DNA from: Reichenbachiella sp. 5M10
GTDB taxonomy: Bacteria > Bacteroidota > Bacteroidia > Cytophagales > Cyclobacteriaceae
NCBI RefSeq assembly: GCF_002742335.1
Contig: NZ_MDGR01000007.1
Span: 810,501-874,500 of the forward strand
Direction: 5' to 3'
DNA: 64,000 nt
Positions 35,478 through 43,719 of this stretch are shown in pieces; positions within the stretch are counted from its first letter, which is position 1; each line of letters starts with the position of its first letter. The notes beneath the pieces were generated by a model. The model saw only the letters and a list, made by a program, of their open reading frames with translations. It searched no databases and was not told the origin of the DNA. Position numbers and translations under genes: made by a program.

Positions 35478-37253
35478 TTGGACTCTAAAGAAGAACAATA
35501 CCGAGATTTATTCCATCAGGAAGCCATTGAGAGCTTTGAGGAACTCAATAGGTTATTTACAGACCTAGAGAAGGATCATAGCAACCAAAGTGCGATCGAT
35601 TCTATATTTAGGATTACTCATACGATCAAAGGCAATGCCATGGGGATGGGGTTTGATGATATTGCGAAACTGTCGCATATCATGGAAGACATCATGGGGG
35701 CAATCAAAAGTGGTGACCTCCAACTCAACAACGAGATATTCGAAGGGTTATTCAAAGCCAATGATAAACTCGGAGACCTTATCGCTGCGCTCAAGTCAGG
35801 AGCGAAAGTGAGTTATCTTGGTATCAAAACGAAATTAGGAGTGGTGTTGAAAAACATCGCTCAGCCCGTAGAGGGACAAGGCAATCAGGAAGAAAAGAAG
35901 GCTCCAGATCCAGTGAAACATTCTACTGCACAAGAATCTGGGTCTACGGAGTCTTCTCCTTCTTCTGATGACGATAAAGATAGCGAAAATGATGAAAGTA
36001 GCTCTCAAACAGAAGAGCAACCTACAATAACATTTACGGATGTCATCCAGATCCCTGTCAAGAAGATGGACGAGCTCATGAATCTCGTGGGCCAGCTCAT
36101 GATCGAACGTGACCGTTTGATCAGTATGAATGGCCAAGCAGGGCGCTCATCAGAGTTCGAAGGGCTACAAAGGATTTCTTCGGATCTCCAGTACAGCGTG
36201 ATGAATGCACGGATGGTGCAGGTAGGGTTCTTGTTCAACAAGTTTCACCGAATTGTACGGGACGTTGCGCATATCGAGAAGAAACATGTCGATCTAGTGA
36301 TCAAAGGTACGGATGTAGAAATCGATCGAAATATCCTCAAAATCATGAGTGATTCGATGATTCACCTAGTCAGGAATGCAGTGAGTCATGGTATCGAGAC
36401 AGAGGACAAGCGTGTCTCCCGAGGCAAGAAGAAGTCAGGGACAGTGACGCTCAATGCACGCTATGAACGTGACAATGTAGTCATAGAAGTATCGGATGAT
36501 GGGAATGGGATCGATGCTCAGGTCATCAAGAAAAAGGCCATCGAAAAGGGACTCTTGAGAGCGGAGGTTGCAGACCAATTGTCTGAAAATGAGCTGATCA
36601 TGTATATCTTCGAACCTGGGTTTTCTAATGCCGAGACGATTACAGAGATCTCTGGTCGGGGAGTTGGGATGGATGTAGTGAAGCGGGCCACCGAATCGAT
36701 AGGAGGACAGATTTCTGTATCGACGGATGTAGGCAAGGGTTCCACAGTCAATTTGATCTTGCCTTCGTCAATGGCTCTCAAAGGGGCTTTACTCTTTGAG
36801 GTAGATGCACACGAGTATGCTGTACCACTGACCTATACTGAAGCAGTAGTCTCTTTGCCAAAAAGTGAGATACACAAAATAGGAGACGGTTTGATGGCCA
36901 ATTATTTGGAGGATACGATCTCTATTGTGTTTTTGAGGGACTTTTTAGAAGCAGATAAATTGACAGATTTGGCAGAAACAGGTGCGTTGCACCGCAGTTT
37001 TGACCAAATAGAAAATCAAGACTTAGATGTGATTGTTGTGTCTTATATGGGTAAATTAGTAGGCCTTGTAGTGGACAAACTATTGCAGCAAAAGGAAATA
37101 TTAGAGAAATCATTGGCTCGACCACTGGATCAAGTGAGATTGTTGAGCGGATCTACCATTTTAGGTAATGGTAAGGTCTGTTTGATCGTGGATGTGGCGG
37201 CCATCACCGAGTTGTTGTTCAAGACGATGACTCAAAATGCTACAATGAAATAA
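35478..37253 (+). CDS. cheA: chemotaxis histidine kinase CheA
   Basis: A 591-residue kinase with a TTG start. P1 carries the phosphorylated H48 in ITHTIKGNAMGMG. A 100-residue acidic Ser/Gln-rich linker replaces the P2 regulator-binding domain. P3 dimerisation, P4 ATPase (HLVRNAVSHGIE, DDGNGID, GRGVGMDVV) and P5 CheW-like domains follow. Lack of P2 suggests direct phosphotransfer from P1 to CheB, CheY or other receivers. Spacing of ten bases from cheB supports cotranscription. Confidence 0.95.
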   Translation: MDSKEEQYRDLFHQEAIESFEELNRLFTDLEKDHSNQSAIDSIFRITHTIKGNAMGMGFDDIAKLSHIMEDIMGAIKSGDLQLNNEIFEGLFKANDKLGDLIAALKSGAKVSYLGIKTKLGVVLKNIAQPVEGQGNQEEKKAPDPVKHSTAQESGSTESSPSSDDDKDSENDESSSQTEEQPTITFTDVIQIPVKKMDELMNLVGQLMIERDRLISMNGQAGRSSEFEGLQRISSDLQYSVMNARMVQVGFLFNKFHRIVRDVAHIEKKHVDLVIKGTDVEIDRNILKIMSDSMIHLVRNAVSHGIETEDKRVSRGKKKSGTVTLNARYERDNVVIEVSDDGNGIDAQVIKKKAIEKGLLRAEVADQLSENELIMYIFEPGFSNAETITEISGRGVGMDVVKRATESIGGQISVSTDVGKGSTVNLILPSSMALKGALLFEVDAHEYAVPLTYTEAVVSLPKSEIHKIGDGLMANYLEDTISIVFLRDFLEADKLTDLAETGALHRSFDQIENQDLDVIVVSYMGKLVGLVVDKLLQQKEILEKSLARPLDQVRLLSGSTILGNGKVCLIVDVAAITELLFKTMTQNATMK

Positions 37254-37277
37254 TGTTTTACAAAAACCATAAACGGT

Positions 37278-37913
37278 ATGTTTAGCGATTTGACTGAAAA
37301 TGAAAAAGGCATAGCAGAAAGGCTGATGAAGTTTGGGCTTGCCAAGGGCGCGCTGTCCTTAGAAATGATGGTCGGCTCTCCCGTGGTGATGAAAAATGTG
37401 GAATTGGGGTTGCCTAGTGTAAAGGGCGTACACCAATATACCAACAAAGAGGATCAAAAACTCTATCTGCTCAAAACTGAGCTGGTGGGAGACCTCAAGG
37501 GATTTTGTCACCTCATCTTTTCTGAGGAGGATGTCCACAAGGTTCAAACCAAATGCTTGCCTCCAGATATCATGGAAGGCAACAATTCTCAAAGTAGATT
37601 GATGAAGCTGGAGTTCATGACAGAGATAGACAACATGGTCGCGGGCTCTGTCGTTACGCAGTTGGCTAATTATCTCAATCTTGAAGTATACGGGAATGTG
37701 CCTATTTTGACGACCATGCAAGCAGCTGAGGCCAATAGCCACATCGATGCTGAGTCTGTGGATCACAATTCGACTCATCTAGTCAAAACAGTATATCACG
37801 TTCCTGAATTGAATATTTTTGCGGAATTTGTGTGGCTGTTTCAAGACAGATTTATCGAGCTGATCTCGGAGTTTGCTTCCAGCGAAAAGGCGAAAGAATT
37901 TGTTGCTATATAA
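37278..37913 (+). CDS. CheC/CheX-like phosphatase
   Basis: A 211-residue protein whose middle resembles the CheC/CheX/FliY fold: EIDNMVAGSVVTQLANYLNL followed by VYGNVPIL. The phosphatase motif S/D-x3-E-x2-N is present in part, with E116 and N119, but a glutamate stands at the S/D position. Such proteins dephosphorylate CheY-P. Only one of the two repeats seen in CheC is clear, so it is closer to CheX. It lies between cheA and cheR and probably terminates the CheY signal in place of CheZ. Confidence 0.65.
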   Translation: MFSDLTENEKGIAERLMKFGLAKGALSLEMMVGSPVVMKNVELGLPSVKGVHQYTNKEDQKLYLLKTELVGDLKGFCHLIFSEEDVHKVQTKCLPPDIMEGNNSQSRLMKLEFMTEIDNMVAGSVVTQLANYLNLEVYGNVPILTTMQAAEANSHIDAESVDHNSTHLVKTVYHVPELNIFAEFVWLFQDRFIELISEFASSEKAKEFVAI

Positions 37914-37952
37914 GTGGTCTATTGGTTCAAACTATAATCTAACTGTAATCGC

Positions 37953-38780
37953 GTGGTAGAAAGTATATCAGATGAAGAGTTGAATGCTTTGATGCAGGCG
38001 ATGAAAAATAGGTATGGGTTGGACTTTACCAATTACGAGAAAAAGTCCTTCAAGAGAAGTATCGTCAGATTGATGATGAAGCACAAAATCGGGTCGATGC
38101 TCGAGTTGTGGTCTAGGATTTTGAAGGATAAGCAGTTTTTCTTGGATGGTATCGACGACTTATTGGTCAACTTGACCGAATTGTTTCGAAACCCCGATGC
38201 ATGGATAATGATTCGAGACCAGATTTTGGACAAGTTCAAAAACAAGTCTCAACTGAAAATCTGGCATGCGGGATGTTCGACTGGAGAGGAAGTATTTACC
38301 ATGAGTATGGTATTGGATGACAAAGGGATGCTTTATAAAACCAAATCGCTAGCTACTGATTTGAGTGATGCAGCTCTGAGCAAAGCAAAAAATGGAGTGT
38401 ATTCGCTCATGATAATGAAGCAATATCTAAGACCATTTTTGGAATACTATCCTAATAGGAAAATGGATGACTTTTTTGAATTTAAAGAGAAGGATGCCGT
38501 CATCAAGGATACGTACAAAAAGCACGTGACCTTTAAAAAGCATAATTTGGTTCAAGATCAAGTCCATGAGAAATTTGATATAATCTTTTGTCGAAATGTT
38601 ATGATATATTTTGACGAAACTTTGAAATTAAAAGTGCTAAACTTGTTCAATGATTGTTTGAACGAGGGAGGCTATTTGGTAATAGGGTATTATGATATCA
38701 TGCCGGATGGAGGAAAGCAGATATTTGATACTTATGATGTTAAAACAAGAATTTACAAAAAGAAAATAATTAAATATTGA
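37953..38780 (+). CDS. cheR: chemoreceptor methyltransferase CheR
   Basis: A 275-residue SAM-dependent methyltransferase with a GTG start. The N-terminal helical domain precedes a Rossmann domain with the SAM motif IWHAGCSTGEEVFTMSMVLD and the IIFCRNVMIYFDE segment typical of CheR. There is no tetratricopeptide extension. It methylates glutamates on the chemoreceptor, countered by CheB. It follows the phosphatase gene by 39 bases and precedes cheY by four. Confidence 0.95.
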   Translation: MVESISDEELNALMQAMKNRYGLDFTNYEKKSFKRSIVRLMMKHKIGSMLELWSRILKDKQFFLDGIDDLLVNLTELFRNPDAWIMIRDQILDKFKNKSQLKIWHAGCSTGEEVFTMSMVLDDKGMLYKTKSLATDLSDAALSKAKNGVYSLMIMKQYLRPFLEYYPNRKMDDFFEFKEKDAVIKDTYKKHVTFKKHNLVQDQVHEKFDIIFCRNVMIYFDETLKLKVLNLFNDCLNEGGYLVIGYYDIMPDGGKQIFDTYDVKTRIYKKKIIKY

Positions 38781-38784
38781 GCTT

Positions 38785-39144
38785 ATGAGCAAGAGAATAT
38801 TAGTAGTAGACGACTCTATGTACATGCGCACGTTGATCAAGGATGCACTATCCAATGAGGGATTCGAAATAGTAGGAGAAGCTCCGAATGGAGAAACTGC
38901 TATTGACCTAGCGATGGAGCTGAAGCCAGATCTAATCACTCTTGACAACATCCTGCCGGACATGATCGGTACGGACATCTTGAGAGTGTTGATGGACGAA
39001 GGATTGGAGTCCAAAGTTATCATGGTAAGTGCTGTGGGACAACAGTCTGTGATCAATGAAGGAATTGAACTAGGAGCATCAGATTATATTGTTAAGCCGT
39101 TTACGGCGGACGATTTGGTCGATGTAGTCAAGAAGCATATATAG
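38785..39144 (+). CDS. cheY: CheY-type response regulator
   Basis: A 119-residue single receiver domain. The acidic pair is D9/D10, the phospho-acceptor aspartate lies in LITLDNILPD, and the switch residues are serine in MVSAVGQ and the lysine in IVKPF. It would carry the CheA signal to an unidentified output. With no flagellar motor genes in sight, the target could be the gliding machinery or another regulator. It is the last gene before a strong terminator. Confidence 0.93.
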   Translation: MSKRILVVDDSMYMRTLIKDALSNEGFEIVGEAPNGETAIDLAMELKPDLITLDNILPDMIGTDILRVLMDEGLESKVIMVSAVGQQSVINEGIELGASDYIVKPFTADDLVDVVKKHI

Positions 39145-39189
39145 TCTCAGAGCATCGATCCACTGGATCGTGTGTGGAAATACTGGCAA

Positions 39190-39217
39190 TCACCTCCGAT
39201 AGCGATCGGTGAGGTGA
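39190..39217 (+). other. imperfect hairpin after cheY
   Basis: TCACCT-CCGAT pairs with ATCGG-TG-AGGTGA around the loop AGCG, leaving a two-base bulge. It stands 14 bases before a true terminator and may act as a 3'-end stabiliser or a protein-binding RNA element. Confidence 0.45.
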
Positions 39218-39230
39218 TTTGTCGTATCAA

Positions 39231-39262
39231 AAACCTTGTCAGTCAACTGGCAAGGTTTTTTT
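39231..39262 (+). terminator. terminator of the chemosensory operon
   Basis: A 12-pair stem (arms 39231-39242 and 39247-39258, one G-T pair) with a TCAA tetraloop is followed by a run of T residues. It is a good rho-independent terminator for the siaC-to-cheY transcript. Confidence 0.88.
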
Positions 39263-39342
39263 GTAGGAGCGAGGTTGGAGACCTGTGAAATTGCTTTTTT
39301 TAAATGTAAAAGGGAGTAAATCAGAAGGATGGGACAGGGGAC

Positions 39343-39372
39343 AAAAAAAAGCTACGCTGTAGCGTAGCTTTT
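39343..39372 (-). terminator. ferredoxin gene terminator
   Basis: GCTACGC and GCGTAGC form a perfect stem with loop TGTA, flanked by eight A residues on the left and four T on the right. Read on the minus strand it ends in eight T residues and sits about ten bases after the ferredoxin stop codon. Confidence 0.88.
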
Positions 39373-39382
39373 GAAAGTAATA

Positions 39383-39730
39383 TTATTCGTTGTGAAGCCA
39401 AGCTTTCTTTGCCAGTAGCTCGTCTTCATCTTCTACATAGTCTGGATCATCGACACAGCAATCTACCGGACAGACAGCCGCACACTGAGGTTCCTCGTGA
39501 AATCCATTACACTCGGTACACTTACCAGGAACGATATAGTACAAATCTTCAGACACAGGCTCTTGTGCATCATTGGCATCTACCTGAGTCCCGTCTTCTA
39601 GCTCAACTTCCGTGAGGCTTGTGCCTCCGGCCCAATCCCATTCTACACCACCTTCATAGATGGCTGTATTTGGGCATTCCGGCTCACATGCTCCGCAGTT
39701 GATGCATTCATCGGTAATAATAATTGCCAT
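39383..39730 (-). CDS. 2[4Fe-4S] ferredoxin
   Basis: A 115-residue electron carrier. The first cluster motif is [15 protein letters not shown]. The second uses [13 protein letters not shown] followed by AAVCPVDC, with eight residues between the second and third cysteines, as in Allochromatium-type ferredoxins. A 30-residue acidic insert lies between the motifs. It is transcribed alone from a clear promoter, divergent from the acyl-CoA reductase gene; whether it feeds electrons to that enzyme is unknown. Confidence 0.93.
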   Translation of the reverse strand: MAIIITDECINCGACEPECPNTAIYEGGVEWDWAGGTSLTEVELEDGTQVDANDAQEPVSEDLYYIVPGKCTECNGFHEEPQCAAVCPVDCCVDDPDYVEDEDELLAKKAWLHNE

Positions 39731-39766
39731 TTTAGTTTACTTTAATTATCCTAAAAATTAAGTGTG

Positions 39767-39796
39767 CAAAAATAAAGATTAATTTTGCCTGCCAAA
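39767..39796 (-). promoter_or_regulatory. ferredoxin promoter
   Basis: On the minus strand TATTTTTG (39774-39767) matches TAnnTTTG, with TTTG (39796-39793) 18 bases upstream as the -33 element. The box lies 37 bases before the ferredoxin start. On the plus strand TAATTTTG at 39780-39787 could be the -7 box for the divergent acyl-CoA reductase, without a clear -33 partner. Confidence 0.6.
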
Positions 39797-39837
39797 GATA
39801 TTATGGCATTAGTTTAAGTATACGATTTCCAAAAGAT

Positions 39838-40833
39838 ATGTTTATTGAAGAGAGGATAAAGTTATTTGTAGCACTGGGTCAGCGGTTGGAAACACTATCT
39901 GCGGAGGAATTGGAGGAAGTGGCTGTGTCAGCTCATAATCACAATAGTTGGTTTACACAGCAGAGTGTGGAGTTTGCTTTGGGAGGGATACGATCGTTTC
40001 TTGATCAAGCTGTACTCGAAGATTGGGTCAATGGATACGATTTGAGAGCCGTTGCCCCTCAAAAAATTGGTGTTATTGCTGCTGGAAATATCCCTTTGGT
40101 GGGATTTCATGACATACTTTCGGTATTGATTTCAGGACATAAATTACTGATTAAGCCTAGTTCGGATGATAGTTATTTGACGCGATGGATTCTCAACGAA
40201 CTGGTGCAAATAGATGATCGGATTGCATCAAGTTTTATGCTTGTGGATCGACTCAATGATGCAGATGCTTTCATCGCAACGGGTAGTGACAATACGGCTA
40301 GGTATTTCAAATATTACTTCAAAGACAAACCAAGTATCATTCGAGCCAATAGGAGCTCGGTGTCTGTACTGACAGGTGAGGAGTCCAAGGAAGAGCTGGC
40401 TGCCCTCGGACAGGATATTTTTCAATATTATGGGCTAGGATGTAGGAATGTTTCTAAAATACTGGTACCGGAGGGGTTTGATTTGACGACCCTGTTGGAT
40501 GCGCTGCAACCCTACGAATGGGTCATCGATCACCACAAGTATCGCAACAATTACGATTACAATAAATCAATCTATTTGGTCAATCGAGAGCCTCATCTTG
40601 ACAATGAGTTTTTGCTCGTGAGAGAGAGTGAAGATTTGGTCTCTCCTATTTCTGTGCTTTACTACCAGACATATGAGAGTGAGGCAGTATTGAAGCACTA
40701 CTTGACTAGGTATGAGACGAAGATTCAGTGTATAGTAGGGAGGGATTATATTCCTTTTGGGCAGGCTCAAACGCCTACTATTGATGACTATGCCGATGGA
40801 ATCGACACCTTGGGTTTTTTGAGTAGCCTATGA
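39838..40833 (+). CDS. LuxC-family acyl-CoA reductase
   Basis: A 331-residue NAD(P)H-dependent reductase resembling the LuxC acyl-CoA/acyl reductase family, an offshoot of aldehyde dehydrogenases. Visible marks are IGVIAAGNIPLVGFHDIL near residue 76, KLLIKPSSDDSYLTRW, FIATGSDNTARYFKYYF and the likely catalytic cysteine in YYGLGCRNVSKILVPEG. It is shorter than LuxC (about 480). It would reduce fatty acyl thioesters to aldehydes; no luciferase genes are near, so bioluminescence is not implied. Confidence 0.82.
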   Translation: MFIEERIKLFVALGQRLETLSAEELEEVAVSAHNHNSWFTQQSVEFALGGIRSFLDQAVLEDWVNGYDLRAVAPQKIGVIAAGNIPLVGFHDILSVLISGHKLLIKPSSDDSYLTRWILNELVQIDDRIASSFMLVDRLNDADAFIATGSDNTARYFKYYFKDKPSIIRANRSSVSVLTGEESKEELAALGQDIFQYYGLGCRNVSKILVPEGFDLTTLLDALQPYEWVIDHHKYRNNYDYNKSIYLVNREPHLDNEFLLVRESEDLVSPISVLYYQTYESEAVLKHYLTRYETKIQCIVGRDYIPFGQAQTPTIDDYADGIDTLGFLSSL

Positions 40834-40837
40834 CGAT

Positions 40838-41722
40838 TTAGCGATGAGGGTCTATGGTCGTATAGCATTCGTTCGCAAGCTCTAGTTCGATGGTTGCATG
40901 ATGTATCGTCTGTTCTTCCAAAATTTGCCGTGCATGTTGTTTGATCTCTTTGCGGCGAACAAAGGAGTCTTCTTCGGCTAGTACCAAGTGTAATGTGACG
41001 ATATGGTACTCTCCATCCATGCTCCAAGTGTGTAGGTCATGGATGTCAGTAACTTCAGGTATATCTAAGAGTTTCGTTTTGAGTTCATCTACATTGACAT
41101 TGGATGGAGTACCTTGTAGGATGATTTTGAAACTTGCATTTAGGTTTTTGAAGACATTGATGAGTATGTATGCCGTAATTAATATCGAAAGGATTGGATC
41201 CAAAATCGGTACGTCAAAAAATGTCATGACTAGACTTCCGATCAATACGGCGATCCAACCGAGTACATCTTCCATGAGGTGAAGGGAGACGACGCGTTCG
41301 TTCATGGATTTTCCTTTTCTGGTTTTGACTACCGCTGCGCCATTGACCAATACGCCTAAAACTGCCAACCATATCATTCCAGTAGTGTCTGGTTGTTCGG
41401 GGTGTAGGAGTCTTGGGATGGTTTTGGAGAGGATGAAAACCGAACCGATCAGCAGCACGGTAGAATTGATGATGGCGCTCAGTACCGAAAAGCGTTTGTA
41501 GCCGTATGAGTATCTTTTGGTGCGGCCCTTGTGAGATAGTTTTTGAAAGTACCAAGACGATAGCAGACTGATGGAGTCCCCTAGATCATGAATGGCATCC
41601 GATATGATGGCTACACTGTTGACATAGTAGCCTCCTATGAATTCAATGATTGTGAATGCCAGGTTGAGAAAAAAAGCTGTTTTGATGTTTTGTACATCAT
41701 CATGAGGGGGGTGATCGTGCAT
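40838..41722 (-). CDS. cation diffusion facilitator (zinc exporter type)
   Basis: A 294-residue inner-membrane exporter with six membrane segments and a cytoplasmic C-terminal ferredoxin-fold domain. Metal ligands appear in SVAIISDAIHDLGDS (segment 2) and HLMEDVLGWIAVLIG (segment 5), giving the HD-HD pattern found in zinc transporters of this family. The N-terminus has a short His-rich MHDHPPHDD stretch. It ends five bases from the convergent acyl-CoA reductase. Confidence 0.92.
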   Translation of the reverse strand: MHDHPPHDDVQNIKTAFFLNLAFTIIEFIGGYYVNSVAIISDAIHDLGDSISLLSSWYFQKLSHKGRTKRYSYGYKRFSVLSAIINSTVLLIGSVFILSKTIPRLLHPEQPDTTGMIWLAVLGVLVNGAAVVKTRKGKSMNERVVSLHLMEDVLGWIAVLIGSLVMTFFDVPILDPILSILITAYILINVFKNLNASFKIILQGTPSNVNVDELKTKLLDIPEVTDIHDLHTWSMDGEYHIVTLHLVLAEEDSFVRRKEIKQHARQILEEQTIHHATIELELANECYTTIDPHR

Positions 41723-41756
41723 TGGGTATTAGCGTCTAAAGCGAGTTACTAAAATA

Positions 41757-42851
41757 GTGAAAGTCAGTAGTTCAATTTTAGAAAAATATATTTTTAGTAT
41801 GTATATTGGCTACCTAGCAACATTAGGAAAGTCAGATTGGCTATGGAGTGTGTTTGAGAAAAGGGAGAGTGAAGCATATGTTTTTGCTCACGTTTTGATT
41901 CCTCATATAGTCTTATCCGATCCTCTACTACCCCCAAATAGAGAGAATTATTTTTGGACCAAGCCAATTAAGCAGTTGATGATTGATGTCAAACAGTACT
42001 CCTTAGAAAGAAGTGTACTTGTGGTGATTTGTCTCGCATGCCTGATCAAGGTGTTGCATGGGATGATGGTGATCTATTCTTCGGAGTTGAGTACCACGAT
42101 GGGCTTGCTTTACCTCGTGTTGAGTGGCGTGCTTTGCTTTACATTGGTCTGTACGTTTGTCGTGGAACGGATCAACTATATCAGTGTTCCCCTGAGTGTT
42201 TTTTTGTTGGTGGTGATGTCAATGCTTTGGATTTATACGGGAGGATTGGTGGCGATCTCTGAGTTTAGTTTTATGGCTGTGATGGTCATCATTGGGATGA
42301 TCAACCGAGGGATATGGGTGATCGTTTTGACGGGCCTGGCTTGTATGGCTCAGCTGGTACTCGTGTATGTATGGTACTTCCAATTTGATCTTATTTCTGA
42401 GATGGTCTTGCCTTACATTTACAATGTTCGATTTTTTCAAGTGACGCTATTTGTCGTAGCGACAAGTTTCATTTACATGACCTACAGGTATGGTATAGAA
42501 ACCGAAAAACAGCTGCAGCGTGAAGAGGAATTGTCCCAAGGTATTGAAGATCTAGAGATCGAAAATGTGCGCCTAGAAGAGCAAGAGCAGGAATTGTCAC
42601 GCATGAATAAACTCCTCGAGAGAAAGGTGTCTGATCGTAGTAGCGAACTGAGTGGTAGCAATCAATCCATTCGTGACTATCTAGAGGTGAGCAGTCATGA
42701 AATCACACCAGGTGTACAAAGGTTGACTAGATTGATCGATGAGATGAATTCGGAGCATGAGCTGTATGGATTGCTACAGCAGTCTGTGGTGGAGTTGTCT
42801 CGTGCTGTCCAATCCAATAAGGTGAAGAAAGGGAAAACCAAGTCGAAGTGA
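41757..42851 (+). CDS. membrane protein ending in a kinase-type DHp helix, no ATPase
   Basis: A 364-residue protein with a GTG start (an ATG 14 codons later is possible). About five to six membrane segments lie between residues 80 and 245, followed by a coiled coil (EEELSQGIEDLEIENVRLEE) and a short region like a histidine-kinase dimerisation helix, DYLEVSSHEITPGVQRL, with H314 kept. The protein ends soon after with a basic tail, so there is no ATP-binding domain. It overlaps the next, similarly built gene by four bases (GTGA). It cannot autophosphorylate; it may be a phosphorelay partner or signal-input subunit. Confidence 0.65.
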   Translation: MKVSSSILEKYIFSMYIGYLATLGKSDWLWSVFEKRESEAYVFAHVLIPHIVLSDPLLPPNRENYFWTKPIKQLMIDVKQYSLERSVLVVICLACLIKVLHGMMVIYSSELSTTMGLLYLVLSGVLCFTLVCTFVVERINYISVPLSVFLLVVMSMLWIYTGGLVAISEFSFMAVMVIIGMINRGIWVIVLTGLACMAQLVLVYVWYFQFDLISEMVLPYIYNVRFFQVTLFVVATSFIYMTYRYGIETEKQLQREEELSQGIEDLEIENVRLEEQEQELSRMNKLLERKVSDRSSELSGSNQSIRDYLEVSSHEITPGVQRLTRLIDEMNSEHELYGLLQQSVVELSRAVQSNKVKKGKTKSK

Positions 42852-43717
42852 AGGATTTTTTCAATTCTAAATATCGAATCCCTTATGATGATACATACTA
42901 TGGCTTTCTGTTGTGGGGGAGTGTGTTGTTTTTTTTGATACGATCCATTTGGTCCATTGTCGAAGGGGAGTCGATCGATGTGATGATGGTGTACTCCGTG
43001 GTTTTTATGGTCTCGACGATTTCGTTGATGATGTATTACTCGAGAGTGCTCAAGGTCTATTCTTATCATTTGTATGCAGGGATGTCGTTGGTGGCTTTTG
43101 GTTTGCTTTGGCAATTGCATGATGGGGTCAATGGAGCCTATTCTTATTTGTTTTTCACGTTGATTGCAATTTATGCCGTGATTTTGCCGGGGAAATCTAA
43201 GATGATCTACGGTGTAGTGTTGTCGTTGGAATGTTTGGTGCTTAGTGAATTTTCTGTTCCTACTCCTGAACAAGTGGACGAAGGAGTGGTCATCAGTTAT
43301 GTGATCAATATGGTTTTGATTGCAGTGACTGTCATCTATCTCAAGAGGTTTTATGACCAACGAAGAACCCTTTATTACCAACACAATTCGGAGCTCGATC
43401 AGGTCAATGAGACGGTACTTGCACGGAGGATGAAACTCCTCCATCAAAGAAATGAAATAGAAGTCATCAAGCGTGATCTTCAGCAAACGGTCGAAAAGAA
43501 TACGGTCGATCTCAAGCGAAAAAATGCAGAATTGTCAAGAATCGCGTACAGCAACGCACATCATCTCAGAGCCCCTTTGACGAATATATTGGCTATCGTG
43601 GATTTGATGAGTCAAGAGACAGAGAAAGGAGAGGAGGCTCAACAATTGGCTAAGATTGCGCGGGAATCGACTATACTGGATCAATCCTTAAGGAAAGTAA
43701 ATGAATTGCTGGATTAG
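42848..43717 (+). CDS. membrane protein ending in a HisKA (DHp) domain, no ATPase
   Basis: A 289-residue protein with a GTG start overlapping the previous stop. It has five to six membrane segments (about residues 17-160), a coiled coil to about residue 225, then a complete two-helix dimerisation domain beginning SRIAYSNAHHLRAPLTNILA, with H238 as the phospho-site, and stops at VNELLD. The HATPase domain is absent, and no such frame follows: porU2 converges two bases later. With its upstream neighbour it forms a pair of membrane proteins with kinase-type dimerisation domains but no kinase. Confidence 0.7.
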   Translation: MKDFFNSKYRIPYDDTYYGFLLWGSVLFFLIRSIWSIVEGESIDVMMVYSVVFMVSTISLMMYYSRVLKVYSYHLYAGMSLVAFGLLWQLHDGVNGAYSYLFFTLIAIYAVILPGKSKMIYGVVLSLECLVLSEFSVPTPEQVDEGVVISYVINMVLIAVTVIYLKRFYDQRRTLYYQHNSELDQVNETVLARRMKLLHQRNEIEVIKRDLQQTVEKNTVDLKRKNAELSRIAYSNAHHLRAPLTNILAIVDLMSQETEKGEEAQQLAKIARESTILDQSLRKVNELLD

Positions 43718-43719
43718 AC

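Noticed and set aside
39838-40833. Possible bioluminescence locus because of LuxC similarity
   Set aside because: No luxA, luxB, luxD or luxE neighbours; a general acyl-CoA reductase is more likely.
42695-43486. 263-codon minus-strand frame rich in His, Arg and Gln
   Set aside because: It lies antisense to the two DHp membrane proteins, which have membrane helices, coiled coils and clean overlaps; the composition is that of a shadow frame.
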